From the NCBI GenBank assembly GCA_013368445.1, contig JAACJO010000006.1, positions 2,108,001 to 2,172,000 of the forward strand: a stretch of 64,000 bases of DNA, given 5' to 3'. The notes beneath the pieces were generated by a model. The model did not search any database and was not told the DNA's origin. It saw only the letters and a list, made by a program, of their open reading frames with translations. The stretch is from Leucocoprinus leucothites. Lineage: Eukaryota > Basidiomycota > Agaricomycetes > Agaricales > Agaricaceae. The translations under genes were made by a program, and so were the position numbers. Positions 51,357-62,789 of the stretch are shown piece after piece (the first letter of the stretch is position 1; the number at the start of each line of letters is the position of its first letter).

Positions 51357-52650
51357 ACGGCGAGCTGCGGGTGTAAGCCTAGCAAGGTGTTTGGAGGTAG
51401 GCACAGATGCTGCTATGCTCATACGCTCTCAGTACTAATACGACTTTGCATTACAGTTCTGGGTTCTGGGTATCTAGGTCATTTATCGGTACATGTTCGC
51501 TATCGAGATGCCGCTTTAGCATGACGCGCGGTAAATGCTATTCATTCTTTTTCCTCATTTCTCTGTACAAGTTGAGAAGCGTGCCTGCTGGTAGCCAGTG
51601 CTGGTGCTGTTGACATCGACAGTACCGAGACCACTGGTATAGCGATCGACGCCACCGATATCAGGGTTTGGAGGAAGTCCGAGCTTGTCGTGCTCACTTG
51701 CAGTGCACATATCACTATAATGTTACATGCGATTTTCATCTCCCTTTCTGATCTATACAGGCACAGTGGCCGTCTGCTTTCCGAGATTTGGACTGGCTGG
51801 ATCAAGGATGGTTCATGCAGCAAGACGAGGGATGAGACGTTCTTTGTTCTGTGAGTTGTTTTTCTTTACTCGAAGTCGAATTTGTCGGTGCTCAATGTTC
51901 GACAGTCGAACATACCCACTATTGGGTTAAATAAAGATACACGTGGATTCGAGGTTACGAAAGTGGAGAAGAAGCATTGTGAGTATCCTCCCCTTGTTTC
52001 CTACGAACTTCCTTTCCTCATCGTTACAAGGAAGTTAGGGCCTGATCAAAAGAATGTCGTGCTGACTTTGTCAACGTGTTATAGATGAAGATGAAGGAGG
52101 CGCGCTTTCCCTGGAGTTGGAATTTGGTCCTGAAGGCCGCTTGGCCCAATAGCAGCAGCAAGAACAACAACAACAAGGGCAGCGATGAGCAGCGAGCGGC
52201 TAGACTAGCGGGAAAGGCGTTGTCAGGGAGGTGAGCGCGGGTGCGCGATCTGTTCATTTGCGCTCGGTACTAATACAATATCGGTACTACTTCACAACTA
52301 CATGTTCGTATTGTTGCAAGAATGGTAAATGCTATTGCTGTCTCTACACAAATCGAGGTTGGCGGCAAGTCGGAAGCGTGTATCTACTGGGTTAGTGCCG
52401 GTGCTGTTGGTGCTATTGACATCGACAGTACCGAGATCACTGGTAATGAGACTTGGCACGTCCAATACCAGCGTTTGGAGGGGGAGTGCATCAGAGCTTG
52501 TCGTGTTGACTCGTAGCGTACATGCCACTATAACCTTTACAAGTAATTTTCATCTCTCTTTCCGATCTATACACAGCCAAGACCGCCTATTCTCCGAGAT
52601 TCGAACGTGCCACCAGGTCGAGCATAGTTCATGTATCAAGGTGAAGGTTT
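51090..52650. repeat. tandem duplication of the NAA10 3' end and flank
   Basis: Copy 1, about 51090-51870, contains NAA10 exons 5-6 and about 500 bases downstream. Copy 2, about 51885-52650, repeats them at an offset of about 790-810 bases. Anchors: gttcgacagtcgaa at 51111 and 51897; gacatcgacagtaccgaga at 51612 and 52418; and the Gln-codon end gggcagcgatga in both. Copies differ by many substitutions and small indels. Confidence 0.85.
51885..52186 (+). pseudogene. NAA10 3'-exon fragment (duplicate)
   Basis: Exon-5-like (about 51889-51978, NVRQSNIPTIGLNKDT) and exon-6-like (about 52085-52187, GGALSLELEFGPEGRLAQ) sequences. The second ends at TAG where NAA10 has CAG, then continues into a longer CAA/CAG run. 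No exons 1-4, no start and no promoter. It is non-functional as an acetyltransferase. Confidence 0.8.
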
Positions 52651-53430
52651 TTGTTTACAAAATCGTTGGTGCTCATTGGGTGGGATCATAGATACAGAGA
52701 AAACTGGTTTGATTCCGAACATCACACAAGCTACATCTCCAGGACTATCATCCTTTTTAGTACTGGAAGGACTGGTTTCACGCTACAAAGTAAGGCTCAG
52801 AAGCTGATGGTGTGGAGGCGAAATTGATTGAAACCCAGTGATCTACAGTCTCCAAACCAAAAAAAAAACATATCAGTTGTGATGGATTATCAGCTCCTAT
52901 GGCTGTCAGCTGAAGGTCAGCTGAAGGATACGATTCCGTGTGTGTCCGCTCATTTCGCGAACTCTAGTACGTGTGTTCGTTGCTCGATGTGATTGACTGA
53001 CATTTTGGCAGCGGGCGCTGAGTGGAGGCTGTGCCAGTCTTGGCTTGCCGGTACTTAGCCATATTCAAATGCAGGGCCCTTGTCGGCTGTCAATAAATAT
53101 GTAATGGGGGCGTGGTCGATATAACAAATGTGCGGAATGGCTCGGTGTTGGCACGCTAAATCCTGCGCATGCCGTGACAAATTGGACGTTCTCAATTACT
53201 TTTGGACTTTCTGTTTCGTTAGGAAACGCGAAATGCCAAGAAAACGCGTTGATAGTAATCCCGATCTGTCAAGATGTCAAGGAACGATAATATAAGCATC
53301 TTTGCTTGTCGAAAAACGCTTGTGGCTCAGGGAGTGGAAAAAAAAATCGGATCCCAGGCAGTTAAAAGGCAGGTACCTACGAGACGATATCTACTAGGAC
53401 CACCCATCACCCCAGTTCAAAATACCGACC
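52651..53430. other. intergenic, nothing recognised
   Basis: Contains an A run near 52858 and the presumed promoter of the next gene. No frame with recognisable content. Confidence 0.4.
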
Positions 53431-54336
53431 ATGCGTCTCTCCCTTCTCCCAACAACCGTGTTACCCGTTGCGCTACTTCTCCTTCCCTCTGCGCTCGGAC
53501 TTCGTCCAGCGGGAACCGTCTCAAAAGGAATCCAACCACCCGCACATCCCAAATTCGCACGTGGTCCCTCAGCGACCATTAAAGGTCTCCTACAAATCCG
53601 ACAAACCTCTACCTGCGACCCCGGTTTTCATGCTTGTGATGCCGTTTCTTGTTGCAGGAACGATCAGGACTGTGTGTCTGGGGGTTGTTGTCCGAAAGGG
53701 TCTATTTGTACTGGTCAGAGTGATCAGTGCACGGATCCAAGTCTTGTTTTGTGTCCTGATAAATCGGGATGTTGTGGTGAGTCGTTTCAGCTATGCGGTT
53801 TTCCTTGAATGAGATTGATAATGGGATTTTTTTTGCACTACTCTAGATGCGGATGAGACTTGCGTTAAGGATAGTACTGGAGCGACAGTTTGTCAGGAGG
53901 GTGGTGGTTGGTGGTGGCGGCGGCGGAGGGGGGATTAGTTTGACCCCGACGACCTCCCGAATTCGCACTACTTCAAGCATTGGTCTCAATCCTCCCCCTA
54001 CAACGACCCCTTCAATTCCAAACGTGACAACAAATCCTGGCAGCAATGCATTCCCTACTACCAGTAAGCTAATCCTTGAGTGCTCGGATTTACAATTTCC
54101 CTGATTGAATTTTTAACTACCAACTAGCTCCTGGAGGTCAGGCGGCAGGTGGTGGCAATGGTGGTTTGTTCGGAGGTGGTGCTGGTGGTGGCGCGACGAC
54201 TACAACTGGTGCTGGAAATGGTGGTGGCGCTGCTGCTGGTGTGGGAAATGGTGGTAGCAATGATGCGCGCCAGTCGAGAGCTTCGTGGCTGGGTTTGGGC
54301 ACTTTTGCGTTGGCTGGTTTGGGATTTGCTTTGTGA
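53431..54336 (+). CDS. secreted Cys-rich GPI-anchored protein, one frameshift
   Basis: Three exons, 53431-53776, 53847-54063 and 54128-54336. MRLSLLPTTVLPVALLLLPS is a good signal peptide. The mature part has a disulfide-rich module (residues about 64-125): CDPGFHACDAVSCCRNDQDC, GGCCPKGSICTG, SGCC and ETCV. The CC pairs recall small chitin-binding or hydrophobin-adjacent cell-wall modules, but I cannot name the domain. A Thr/Pro linker and a Gly-rich stretch follow. The end, DARQSRASWLGLGTFALAGL, fits a GPI-attachment signal. Exons total 772 bases, one too many. The frame breaks inside the G run at 53929-53934, after CQEGGG; removing one base restores ISLTPTTS and the tail. Cell-wall or surface location is inferred from signal and anchor. 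No function shown. Confidence 0.75.
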
Positions 54337-54640
54337 TGATATTAGCATTTCCGTGACCATTTTTCCTGGCACTTTTCTTTGCGAGGTCGTTGGATTGCTT
54401 CTTTAGTGCATAGGTTGTTTTTTCCTAATGATACTGTCGTTACTTTACTATCGCCTCTGTTCAAATTGATGAAATATGCTATTGCCAAATTACGAGTCCT
54501 ATTGTGAGTTTCTTCAAGAAAAGATGCAAGCTCGAAAAAAAAGACCGGGCTTAGTGAAAGATGCTACGAATTTACCATCCTCAGTGGCCGTTTATATGGA
54601 AGAAATACTGTGTAAAAAATAAAAGGGAAAACGCAACTCA

Positions 54641-54780
54641 AATTTTGACAACTTGCAAAGTAGAGCACGTTAGAATTTCGCATGTACTCAGATTTTGACA
54701 TGTTGACGTAAAAGCGCACCTAGTAGTTTTGACATGTTGTAATTTGACATCTAAATTTTAACACCTTACTCTTTTGACAC
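54641..54780. repeat. short interspersed TTTTGACA-type direct repeats
   Basis: Variants of attttgaca or ttttgacatgttg occur at about 54642, 54692, 54727, 54742 and 54772 in the same orientation; ttcgcatgt occurs at 54677 and 54791. They sit just beyond the 3' end of the integrase gene. They resemble the repeated protein-binding sites of transposon subterminal regions, but no terminal inverted repeat was found. Confidence 0.55.
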
Positions 54781-55038
54781 CCTTGACTTTTTCGCATGTT
54801 CCACAAATGGTAACGCAGTGAAAGGCTGCCGAACTCTTGCCGGCAGCCAGGCCAGCAGACAATCCTGCCGAGCGGCATGTTTGATAGCACCGGTGCACCG
54901 GAATACCGGTGATTATTATCATTTCCTCATCTCGGCAGCGAAAAAGGAGAGGTGGACTTTTGGCGTAGTATATACTCCAAATAGCAAATCTTAAATCCCA
55001 CTGAAATTCTCCCATTTAATAAATATATTCCAAAAAAA

Positions 55039-56651
55039 CTATGCTAGAGCGTTCAAGTATGTCTCGAGGGTGAAAAGAGCTTGACAATACCAGTTGATAC
55101 CGTTGTTGCCGTCATCCATGTGAACAGGTAAGTTACTCAACACCTTTCTGGCCTCCGCCAGTGCTGGCCCGTCATCTCTGTCCCTCTCATTTTGTCGCTG
55201 CTCATCCTCTTGGAGAAGCTCTTCAGGTGTCGGTTGTTGTTCCTGGCCGTCGAAGCCGTAGAATGGGTCTATTTCTTCAACTCCATCTCCCGGATCATTA
55301 TTCCAAAATCCAAGGTTGATGGCACGTTCCTTGCTTAGCTCGTAGATCGCAAGTGGACTTTTATTCTTGGCAGTACGGATTGAGTGGTGGTTCCAAAACT
55401 GAATAAAGCGATCGAGCCAGCGCTGAATACGGGGCTGGAAGACAATAAAAAGACATACACGATGTGCAGCATTGTCCATGTCTAGCATGCCGATCTCTTC
55501 TAGATGAAGAAAAATCGTCCTCCAGAACTCAATAACTCCGGTGCGAACATCCCTCCATGTACGCTCGATACGGACGTTGTGTACAGAGCTAGAGTTATGA
55601 CTTAGACAACATACAGTATTGATTAGGTAGACACATACCGTCCTCGAATGTAGGCTTTGTGGTGCTCTCCCCACTTCAAGACCATTCTAACTTCGATGGC
55701 ATTATTTTCGGTACCATAATCTCCACGAACTCTACTAGGCCAGCCGTATTGTGAGACTCCACGCATGAAGATCTTCTCTACTGTTAGAGCGCGTTTATTG
55801 TCACGGCACTGCAGGTAGATGAGCAGACGAGAGTGTCCATCCACGCAGCCATGTATATAAAACCCCAAGGCTTCAGCTTCTCATTTCCATCCATATGCCA
55901 TAGGGCATTGCTACCTCGAACACGATACACACGGCGTTTGATTGCTCCATGCCATCTAAATATGTTTATTCAACTGGGTGTCGGAACGTTGAGCAAAAAT
56001 GACTCACCGAAGCATGATACCAATAGGATCTACACGCCTAAGACTCTCTTTTACACGTTTGATTGGTACAAGAATTTCTAGGGACTTCAAGGCACCGTGA
56101 ATAATTCCTGCACCATTCTGTGGGTGTAGAAGAGAGATTCCGGCTACGACTTCATCTAATCCTTCATCTGTGATCTCTGTATGTGTGGGGCGAGCGGAGG
56201 AAATGCCAGCTCGGGCTAGGTGAAGGTACAGTGTTTTTCTCGCAACACCTATGGCCTCTGCAACTGACTCCCATGAGTTTCCGAGGTCATGAAGATGAAT
56301 AGCGCGTTGAATATCGATTATAACCCTTGGTCGACCACGACCTGGGCCAGGAGGAGCCGTCTGCGCTTGAGGTCGTTCATTTGGGTCCGTGACTTCCAAA
56401 AAATGCTGGAGCGGGTGTATTAGGCCTTGAACGACACCCGAAAGAAACTCCACCTCCACTGGAGAAATCCATTGGTCCGAAATTTGCTGTAAGACTTGAT
56501 TCACGGTATTGAGAAGCCTAAGTGACCTCTCGACAGCGAATATCTCAACATTAGGTATTGTTACAATGAGGTGTTGGGCCTCTTGAACGATTTTATCAGA
56601 CAGCCGCAGAAAGTTGGAGACTCGATCGCCATCATAAGGCTCAGTGGGCAT
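55039..56651 (-). CDS. DDE integrase-core protein (rve-like), one frameshift
   Basis: Three exons, 56651-56008, 55955-55639 and 55588-55039. The N-terminus (residues 1-110) is helical. Then come GRGRPRVIIDI and an HTH-like block (DLGNSWESVAEAIGVARKTL) like recombinase DNA-binding domains. The catalytic core shows a full triad: D237 in LWHMDGNEK, D294 in VRGDYGTEN and E329 in VHNVRIERTWR. The spacing (56 and 34 residues between) fits the retroviral-integrase D,D(35)E pattern. The fold then continues FIQFWNHHSIRT, and the tail is acidic. The same architecture is common in integrase-core proteins of Agaricomycetes and some animals. Exons total 1511 bases, one short; the gap is at the A run 55859-55862, where one more T on the coding strand restores KPWGFYIHG. 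It could be an active transposase, a domesticated gene or a decaying copy. Flanked by repeats on both sides. Confidence 0.82.
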
Positions 56652-56906
56652 GGTGGGGAGTAAGTGACCAGATTTTTCATCTCATTATTGAAATGCTACT
56701 TACTAAATTGGAAACAGGGGAGACGCACTCGTATCCTCTAGAACAATGCCAAAAATGGCACTCAGAATGCAGAGGCATAGGCACGGCCCCTATGTATGCT
56801 AAGCCTCCCTTTCAACTTTTTCTGTACACCTCAGAAATGAAAAACAGCATAGGGCATATATGACTGAATACCGTAAAATAAATTGTAATATAGCTCAGAG
56901 AGGGGG

Positions 56907-57002
56907 AAGTATTAGAGGGGAATAGACAGTAATAATAGCGAGAAAAGTACTATGAGGAGAATAGACAGCAATAATGGTGAAAAAAGTATTAGAGGGAAAC
57001 GG
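56907..57002. repeat. 38-39-base tandem repeat, 2.5 copies
   Basis: Units begin at 56907, 56945 and 56984 (third partial). Shared core: agtattagagg, gaatagacagtaataat and gagaaa, with a few substitutions. It lies between the integrase gene and the large Cys-rich gene. Confidence 0.8.
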
Positions 57003-57183
57003 ACTGTACACTATTAGTTGACACTAGAATACACAGCTTGTCACATAGACACTAAAGCATGAAACATCAAGGTAACAAGAGATATAAGTCGCAGATGAAA
57101 ATATTTAGTCAATATAGCATAGTGGTGAGATTCGACGCGTGTTTGTAATCCAATCATTACACTATCCCTCGACCGAGAATAAA

Positions 57184-60100
57184 CTACACCTCGGATTTCC
57201 GTATTCGGTTTAAGTGACCAGTGACATAAACGCACGTCACCAACCAAGCTTCCGTGTATACACTAGGAGTACTGCCATCTGAATTTGGGAGCCCGATACT
57301 GTTTTTGTCGGGTGATATGTCTGAGGTATCATCAGATAAAAGATCAAGAGAAGTAGAGGATTGGAAGCTTACTAAGAATAGCTTGCGCCATTTCAATTCC
57401 CTCGTAACACCCTGCATTAAGTTCCAGGAAGGAAGCCGCTTTTCGGGATCAGGGTGCTTGATGTAAGTAACGACTCGTTGTGCTAGTTCATCGAGTGTGT
57501 TACATGTAGAGAGATTTTTTACCTTTACACGTGGGGTTGAGGTCGCAGATGGAGCTGAGCCCGGTCCAGTAGAGGCACCAGTTGGGGAACTAGTTGAGGC
57601 ACCAGCCGAACCACCGTCACTCGAGCCTGTGGAAGTATTGGAGCCTGCACTCGTGCCAGTGGATGAGGAGCTATTCGTAAAATGTGTGGAAGCGTTCGTC
57701 GTGCTGGAGGAAGGATCAGCCCTGCAATTACTGCTATTGGCATTGGCGTTCGACCTCCGTTGCTTGTCTTTGTCTTTCAAGAGAATTAATGACAGTTCAA
57801 CTACTGAGATTGAATATTACTTACGTTCGAATACGTTGCGAGTAGCTTCATCTGTGACATGAGTCAGCAGGCGGCAAACGATAGCAATAGGTGGCACTGA
57901 CCTGGCTCTAATTCCTCAATGTCAGGAGAGCTGAGTTCAATTTGTAAGTAATGTACTGTTACCTCGGTTGAAAAATGCACGACACCTGTCCCTATCCTTG
58001 ACTGTAGAGCTTCTCGTTTCATACTTGCGGCGGCCCTTCCCTTTTGTCTGAGCATCTATCTAGAAGCATGTAGGTTAGATCATGTTCATAGTTTAGCTGG
58101 GACAGCTTACAATAGCGTGACGTTCTATTGCGTATGAAAGATCCATGCAGAAACGCGAAACAATGCCCTTGACCTCGTCGTAGTAGGTAGCTTCGCTGGG
58201 GCATGCATCGAGATAATCAGCTACAAGGTCCAGGAATCCGTGAATCCCGAGCTCGCCATAGCATAACTTGGTGGGATCAATCTTCGAGTGCTCGGTTGCA
58301 CTTCCGAAGTCATGGTGGAGGTCCTGAATGATGGACTCAGGCAAGCGGTGATTCAGCGGCACTCGAAGAACCAAATATGATATTGTTGAAACCTGATGAT
58401 CTTGTAAGCCGAAGATTGAATGAGGAATTCGGGGCATAGAACTTACTGGAAAAAGGTCGGGGTGGGTGTTGGTAGAACGCCGAAGATGACAAACACCAGG
58501 TACATCCCACTTCACTCTGTCCTCCAACTCGCGGAAGTCGTTAACCAGAGTCAGGAGACAGTAAGCGTATGCATCAATGCGGCGAAGACAGTTCTCCACC
58601 TCATTCTTGATCCAGCTGGTTACCTGCAAGGAGTTGAGATGGCAGTGCGCCCGATAAAGAGTTGAAATGAACGGCATGACACCGTGAGGCCCGACACGGA
58701 AAGTATCTCGGAAACTCGCAGTGTAATACTTGTCGTCATCCGATACAATCCCTATAACCCGCATGTTCGAGAGCTTGAAGAGAAAGTCGAATGATGCCTG
58801 TGCTCTGTTCAGTGCTGTATAGAGCTCCTTGATAAGATACCTGTGAGTCGACTCTTTTTCGACAGCCTCCAACTTCGTCTGAATTGCACCGGCAGCCTGG
58901 TGAAGGTCGGTCCAACAGCGGGAATCTTGCAGGGGCCACTGGATTAAAAGTTGAGAATCCAGCATCATAAGGAAAAGCGCGACTACATACCCAGGTTTCT
59001 TGCCCAAGTTCACATGAAATGTTACGCGTCAAGCAATGCAGTGGTAGTATATGTTTATCGTAGCGTAAATAATCAACTAATCCATCGGGATCTATCAAGG
59101 GCGCTGAGTCTGATAAAATAATAGGACACATTACTACGTACGAGCGAATGCTGGCCCAATATATTCTTCACCAACGGGAAGATCTTCAAGGTTCATGTTA
59201 CCAGAGTTGAAGTTGTCGGCGCTGGTGTCTTCAAAGGGCGAATGGTTTAAGAAATCTTCATAAGTCTTGTTATTGTCTAGGTATGCCGGCGATTAAAACC
59301 AATAGCATGGTAGCTATTACGAACGCACCAGCCGTTTCATCAGCCATCAAGACGTCAGATTGTGCATCCTCGTCAACACTAGCGCTGTCTTCAGCTGAAG
59401 CACTCTCTTCGTTGCCACCATCTCCATTCTCCTGAGAGATCACAATATCCGCTTTTCCGCGTAACAGACCAACGTATACAACCTTGCCCATATCTTTCTT
59501 GCCCTGGCGGTGAGTAATACTGTGACTAGACATGACGTCCTATTTAGTAGACAACGCGAAGGAATAAACGAATTTAACTCACAATTTGATCGATTCCAGT
59601 GACAGTACAGCTTCACTAGAGTTCAAAATGCGCTTGAGTATCCTGCGCTGGCCTTTACCCTGGGGAGAAGCAGAGACGATCGAGAAATCCTCCAGGGTAA
59701 TGGGAATTTCTTGACGGATAGGCGCGGCAAGGAAAGCAGCGATAACGGATTCTTTGATTTCCGAGTGAGTGGCTGTGGCGTCAATTGTCACGTCGACCAC
59801 GAGGCCTGCAGTGTACAAGCTAGTTCGGATCCTATAAAACGGTAAGTAAGGCAGGTATTAAGAGTGACTCCGACATACTCATCGGCAGTGGGCTCGGTAC
59901 GAGTGAAGTTATCCAGTAGCGAGGTTTCAGGTATCAAAACGAACTTGAATACTCTTAGAGGCTCCTTTGCTTTAGCAGGGGCGGTCGTTATCGGGGCAGC
60001 TGGGCGAGAAGTATCCTCAGCCTTCCTGCGTCTTTTGTTTTTGGGAAGCCGAGTGGTCGATGCGTTCTCTGCTGCCGTCTTGTGGATCTTGCTCCGAGTC

Positions 60101-60662
60101 AGATATTGACTTAATGCAAGATGGTATGTCTTACCTCTGATCCAGGATCGAATTGGAGGCTGTCGGCGAGGCCGTCTTGTTGCTGGCGTTTTTTCCGGAT
60201 GTTGTCGGTTCGGAGAAAGGCTGAAGCACTTCCTCTCCCTTCACCCATAGAGCGAAGGAACTCCGCACCGAGACTCCCAGGAACGAAGTGCTGGCCTTCA
60301 GACGAGATACCGTACGGGGTCGCGTTTGGGGAAACATTACCCGTACCCTAAAAAGATTAATAACATAGCGATTAATAAGGGGGAAAAGCAACAAATGCGA
60401 TAGCATACCTGAGCGAGAGGGGCAGGGTCAGGAGGCTAGCAGAGGGGTTCAGTACGTACAGCTCAACCAAAGGCGAGGTACATACTTGAGTAGTGGTTGT
60501 AGGCAAATAGTGACGAGTGGCTTGACAGCCGCATTCGCACAAGGACATAAGTGCGCAATTGAGGTCAGGCTGCATGGACGCTGCTTTGAACAGCATGCAT
60601 GAGCCTTTCCATGCGCAGTCAGGATTTTTGCAAGCTTTCAAATCGACGAAGAAGTGGGACAT
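57184..60662 (-). CDS. large Cys-rich N-terminal protein of unknown function
   Basis: Twelve exons: 60662-60486, 60347-60135, 60087-59879, 59831-59583, 59539-59329, 59276-59142, 59109-58991, 58938-58447, 58392-58111, 58055-57902, 57851-57825 and 57773-57184, about 950 residues. All junctions keep frame except exon 4 to 5, which needs one more base near 59583. The N-terminus has seven Cys within residues 11-46 (C11, C16, C22, C36, C42, C44, C46) plus H51, probably a metal-binding module. Then come a basic LPKNKRRRKAED segment, a domain with LKRILNSSEAVL, GKVVYVGLLRGKADIVI and an acidic stretch. A conserved-looking 300-residue helical region (WPLQDSRCWTDLHQAAGAI onward), a 70-residue Ser/Thr/Gly linker and a final LPSWNLMQGVTRELKWRKLF block follow. 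I do not recognise the family. The last part may contain a further intron starting near 57369. Adjacent to the integrase on the same strand. Confidence 0.7.
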
Positions 60663-60692
60663 AACAGTTTGGGTTAAGGAAACGCAATGAGA

Positions 60693-60716
60693 GTGGGGGG
60701 TGGGGGGTGGGGGGGT
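60693..60716 (+). other. G-run cluster, possible G-quadruplex
   Basis: Three G runs of 6, 6 and 7 separated by single T bases lie 30 bases upstream of the start of the large Cys-rich gene, on its non-template side as C runs. The run lengths allow four GGG tracts. It may affect transcription or be hard to sequence accurately. Confidence 0.6.
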
Positions 60717-60719
60717 GAA

Positions 60720-62645
60720 AAACGGCAGAGAGGGTTATCACCTTTAAAAGCAGAGGGCGTTTAAAATTTTAAAGTTCAGGAGAGAAATAGGACACGGGAA
60801 TGGGTGTAACTATGACCATATGCGTGGATGTAAGACCTAGAGGGCACGGAGTATCTCTATTAGGTTCGAACCATTCGAACTTAAACCATGTGAACTCACG
60901 GAGATCGGATTTGAGGTTACGGAGAGGCTGCAATTAGTTGTTCTGGGCACGGGGATCACAGATAAAGGAAAGGCGCAACAAAAAAAAGCGACCTGAGTTC
61001 AGGGAGGCGGGTTTTCCATATATTTGAAAGCTCAGCGTTGACATATAAGGTGAATCACACTATTCGTACTAGGCCGCCTCACTGGTGCCGTCTCTAGGTG
61101 CATTGCAAAGTCCCCAAGAAAGATGTAGGGTGTAGGGTGAACACTGATAAACCTTTGTGTTCACTGTACAACTAGTTCAAAAAATATCAGCTACTGATCA
61201 AATGTAGATAGGACAAAATACGTACGGGAGCCGCTGTCCATTTCGGCGTCACTTGTAGCACCGCTAGAATTCAATTAATCCGCACTGCGGGACGGTAACC
61301 GGACGCCCAGGAGAGCTCTTGTACATATCAGACACATTAGGTACTGAAGGGTGTTTAGCCTCGTCAGACATTTCACTAAGAATGCTATGAACGACGAGTC
61401 TTACTATCCGTATCAGAGCGTCAAAATACAGGGCCGGGTTTGCCGCCATCAAACTTGGGCTAATTACAGCTCCTCAGGGAGGGTTATTCTTGTAACATAG
61501 TTGAATAAGGTGATAAGAGCGTGTTCGTTGATAATATGAACGCCCGAATCATTTTGGAATTTGTATCGACTGTCTGATATTTTGCGGCATCAGCTCATAT
61601 CACTTATAATTGAAACTATTAACGCACCCTCGAACGTAGAAAGACTAGATTAATGTGACATTGTCCGTCACGCAACAAACACTGCTTAAAATCGGCCAGA
61701 CGATGACCGTTCAGATCCTTGCGATGCCACCAGGTCCTCAGTAAATGTAAACCCAGAGACCTCAGTGTAATGTCCGTTATTAGATGTGGGTGGGCCAACA
61801 GGAGGGTGGGTTTTGTAGTTGCGCTGGCGGGCGCACCAGATTTGAGCCGGCGAGTTCTTGAGGAAGTGGTATATCCTGATACGCATTCTTGACGCGACAG
61901 GCCCGGCACAGATGAATTGTGCGTTACGGTGCAAAGGCGGTGCCGTCCGTCCTCAGAACGACGTTGAATCTGGAGAACATGTTAATTGAATAAATGACGT
62001 TGATAAAACAAGTCTCACCCTGCGATTTGTGCGATAAACACCATGGACGTGTTGATCATTGTTTTTGAGGGTGGGAAGGCAGGCGCATACGATGAGAAGC
62101 GTTTGGTAATTGGGAATGCGCCGTTCCCATGTAATGTCGTCTGTGCACTGCGAGACGCATTTGAGGAGTGTAGCATATCCGACACTAACAAGTGCTTGAT
62201 TATTAGAAATTTCACTCGCCGCACTGTAGAATGGGAGGCGAATCTTACCAAGACATTCTATGGCTTGGTTTCCGGACGATATTTCACTGTCAATCAACAT
62301 GAGGGTCGCATGTTCTATTCCTCATTTCTCCCACTGTTCATTATAGGGCTAACGAAGCCCCAGAATAATTGGTGAATCGCAGTATATCACCAAGTGACAC
62401 ATGAACTCAAACGTGAGGGTATCTAAGTACAATACTACCATACTACGACGGAGATAACAGAAAGGAAAGAGGTGATATTGATGCGCATCAGTATATGAGC
62501 GCTTCGAAGATTTAGGGCAGGTTTTTTCCGCACGTGAGGATCCTGGGAACCGGAGGGTGGGTCCAGCCATGTGACTGTGAGTCTAGCCGCGTGACTCACC
62601 GTGAGTGTGGGGATTGGGCCAAGCCACGTGCCGATTTTGAGGCGT
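60720..62645. other. mostly unassigned; possible small minus-strand gene at 61264-62310
   Basis: On the minus strand, the frame 62300-61988 reads like coding sequence (NQAIECLGKIRLPFYS, ISNNQALVSVGYATLL) and ends at a good donor (AGG-GTGAGA); an acceptor CTCCAG follows at about 61973. Beyond it two frames look equally plausible. Farther down, 61371-61264 encodes MSDEAKHPSVPNVSD and could be a separate start. I cannot build one consistent gene, so this is a low-confidence hint of one or two hypothetical or broken genes. Three CACGTG hexamers lie at 62531, 62625 and 62732. Confidence 0.25.
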
Positions 62646-62649
62646 GAGC

Positions 62650-62789
62650 TTTCTCAGGCCGGCCCTAACCATACTAACCGGTCATATGGTCCTGTAACCG
62701 GTGGTGCTTTTTCCCACCACAAGGGCATGACCACGTGAAATTTCTCAGGCCGGCCCTAACGACACAAACCGATCATATACCTGTAACCG
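62650..62789 (+). repeat. pair of direct repeats about 50 bases long
   Basis: tttctcaggccggccctaac starts at 62650 and again at 62741. Each is followed by a similar tail (aaccg, tcatat, cctgtaaccg), ending near 62700 and 62789. Copies differ by small indels. They lie about 200 bases upstream of the Spt5-like start and alternate with CACGTG sites. Confidence 0.85.

Noticed and set aside
57184..57369. HECT or other ubiquitin-ligase domain at the C-terminus of the large protein
   Set aside because: No HECT active-site pattern is visible; the idea came only from a vague resemblance in family context.
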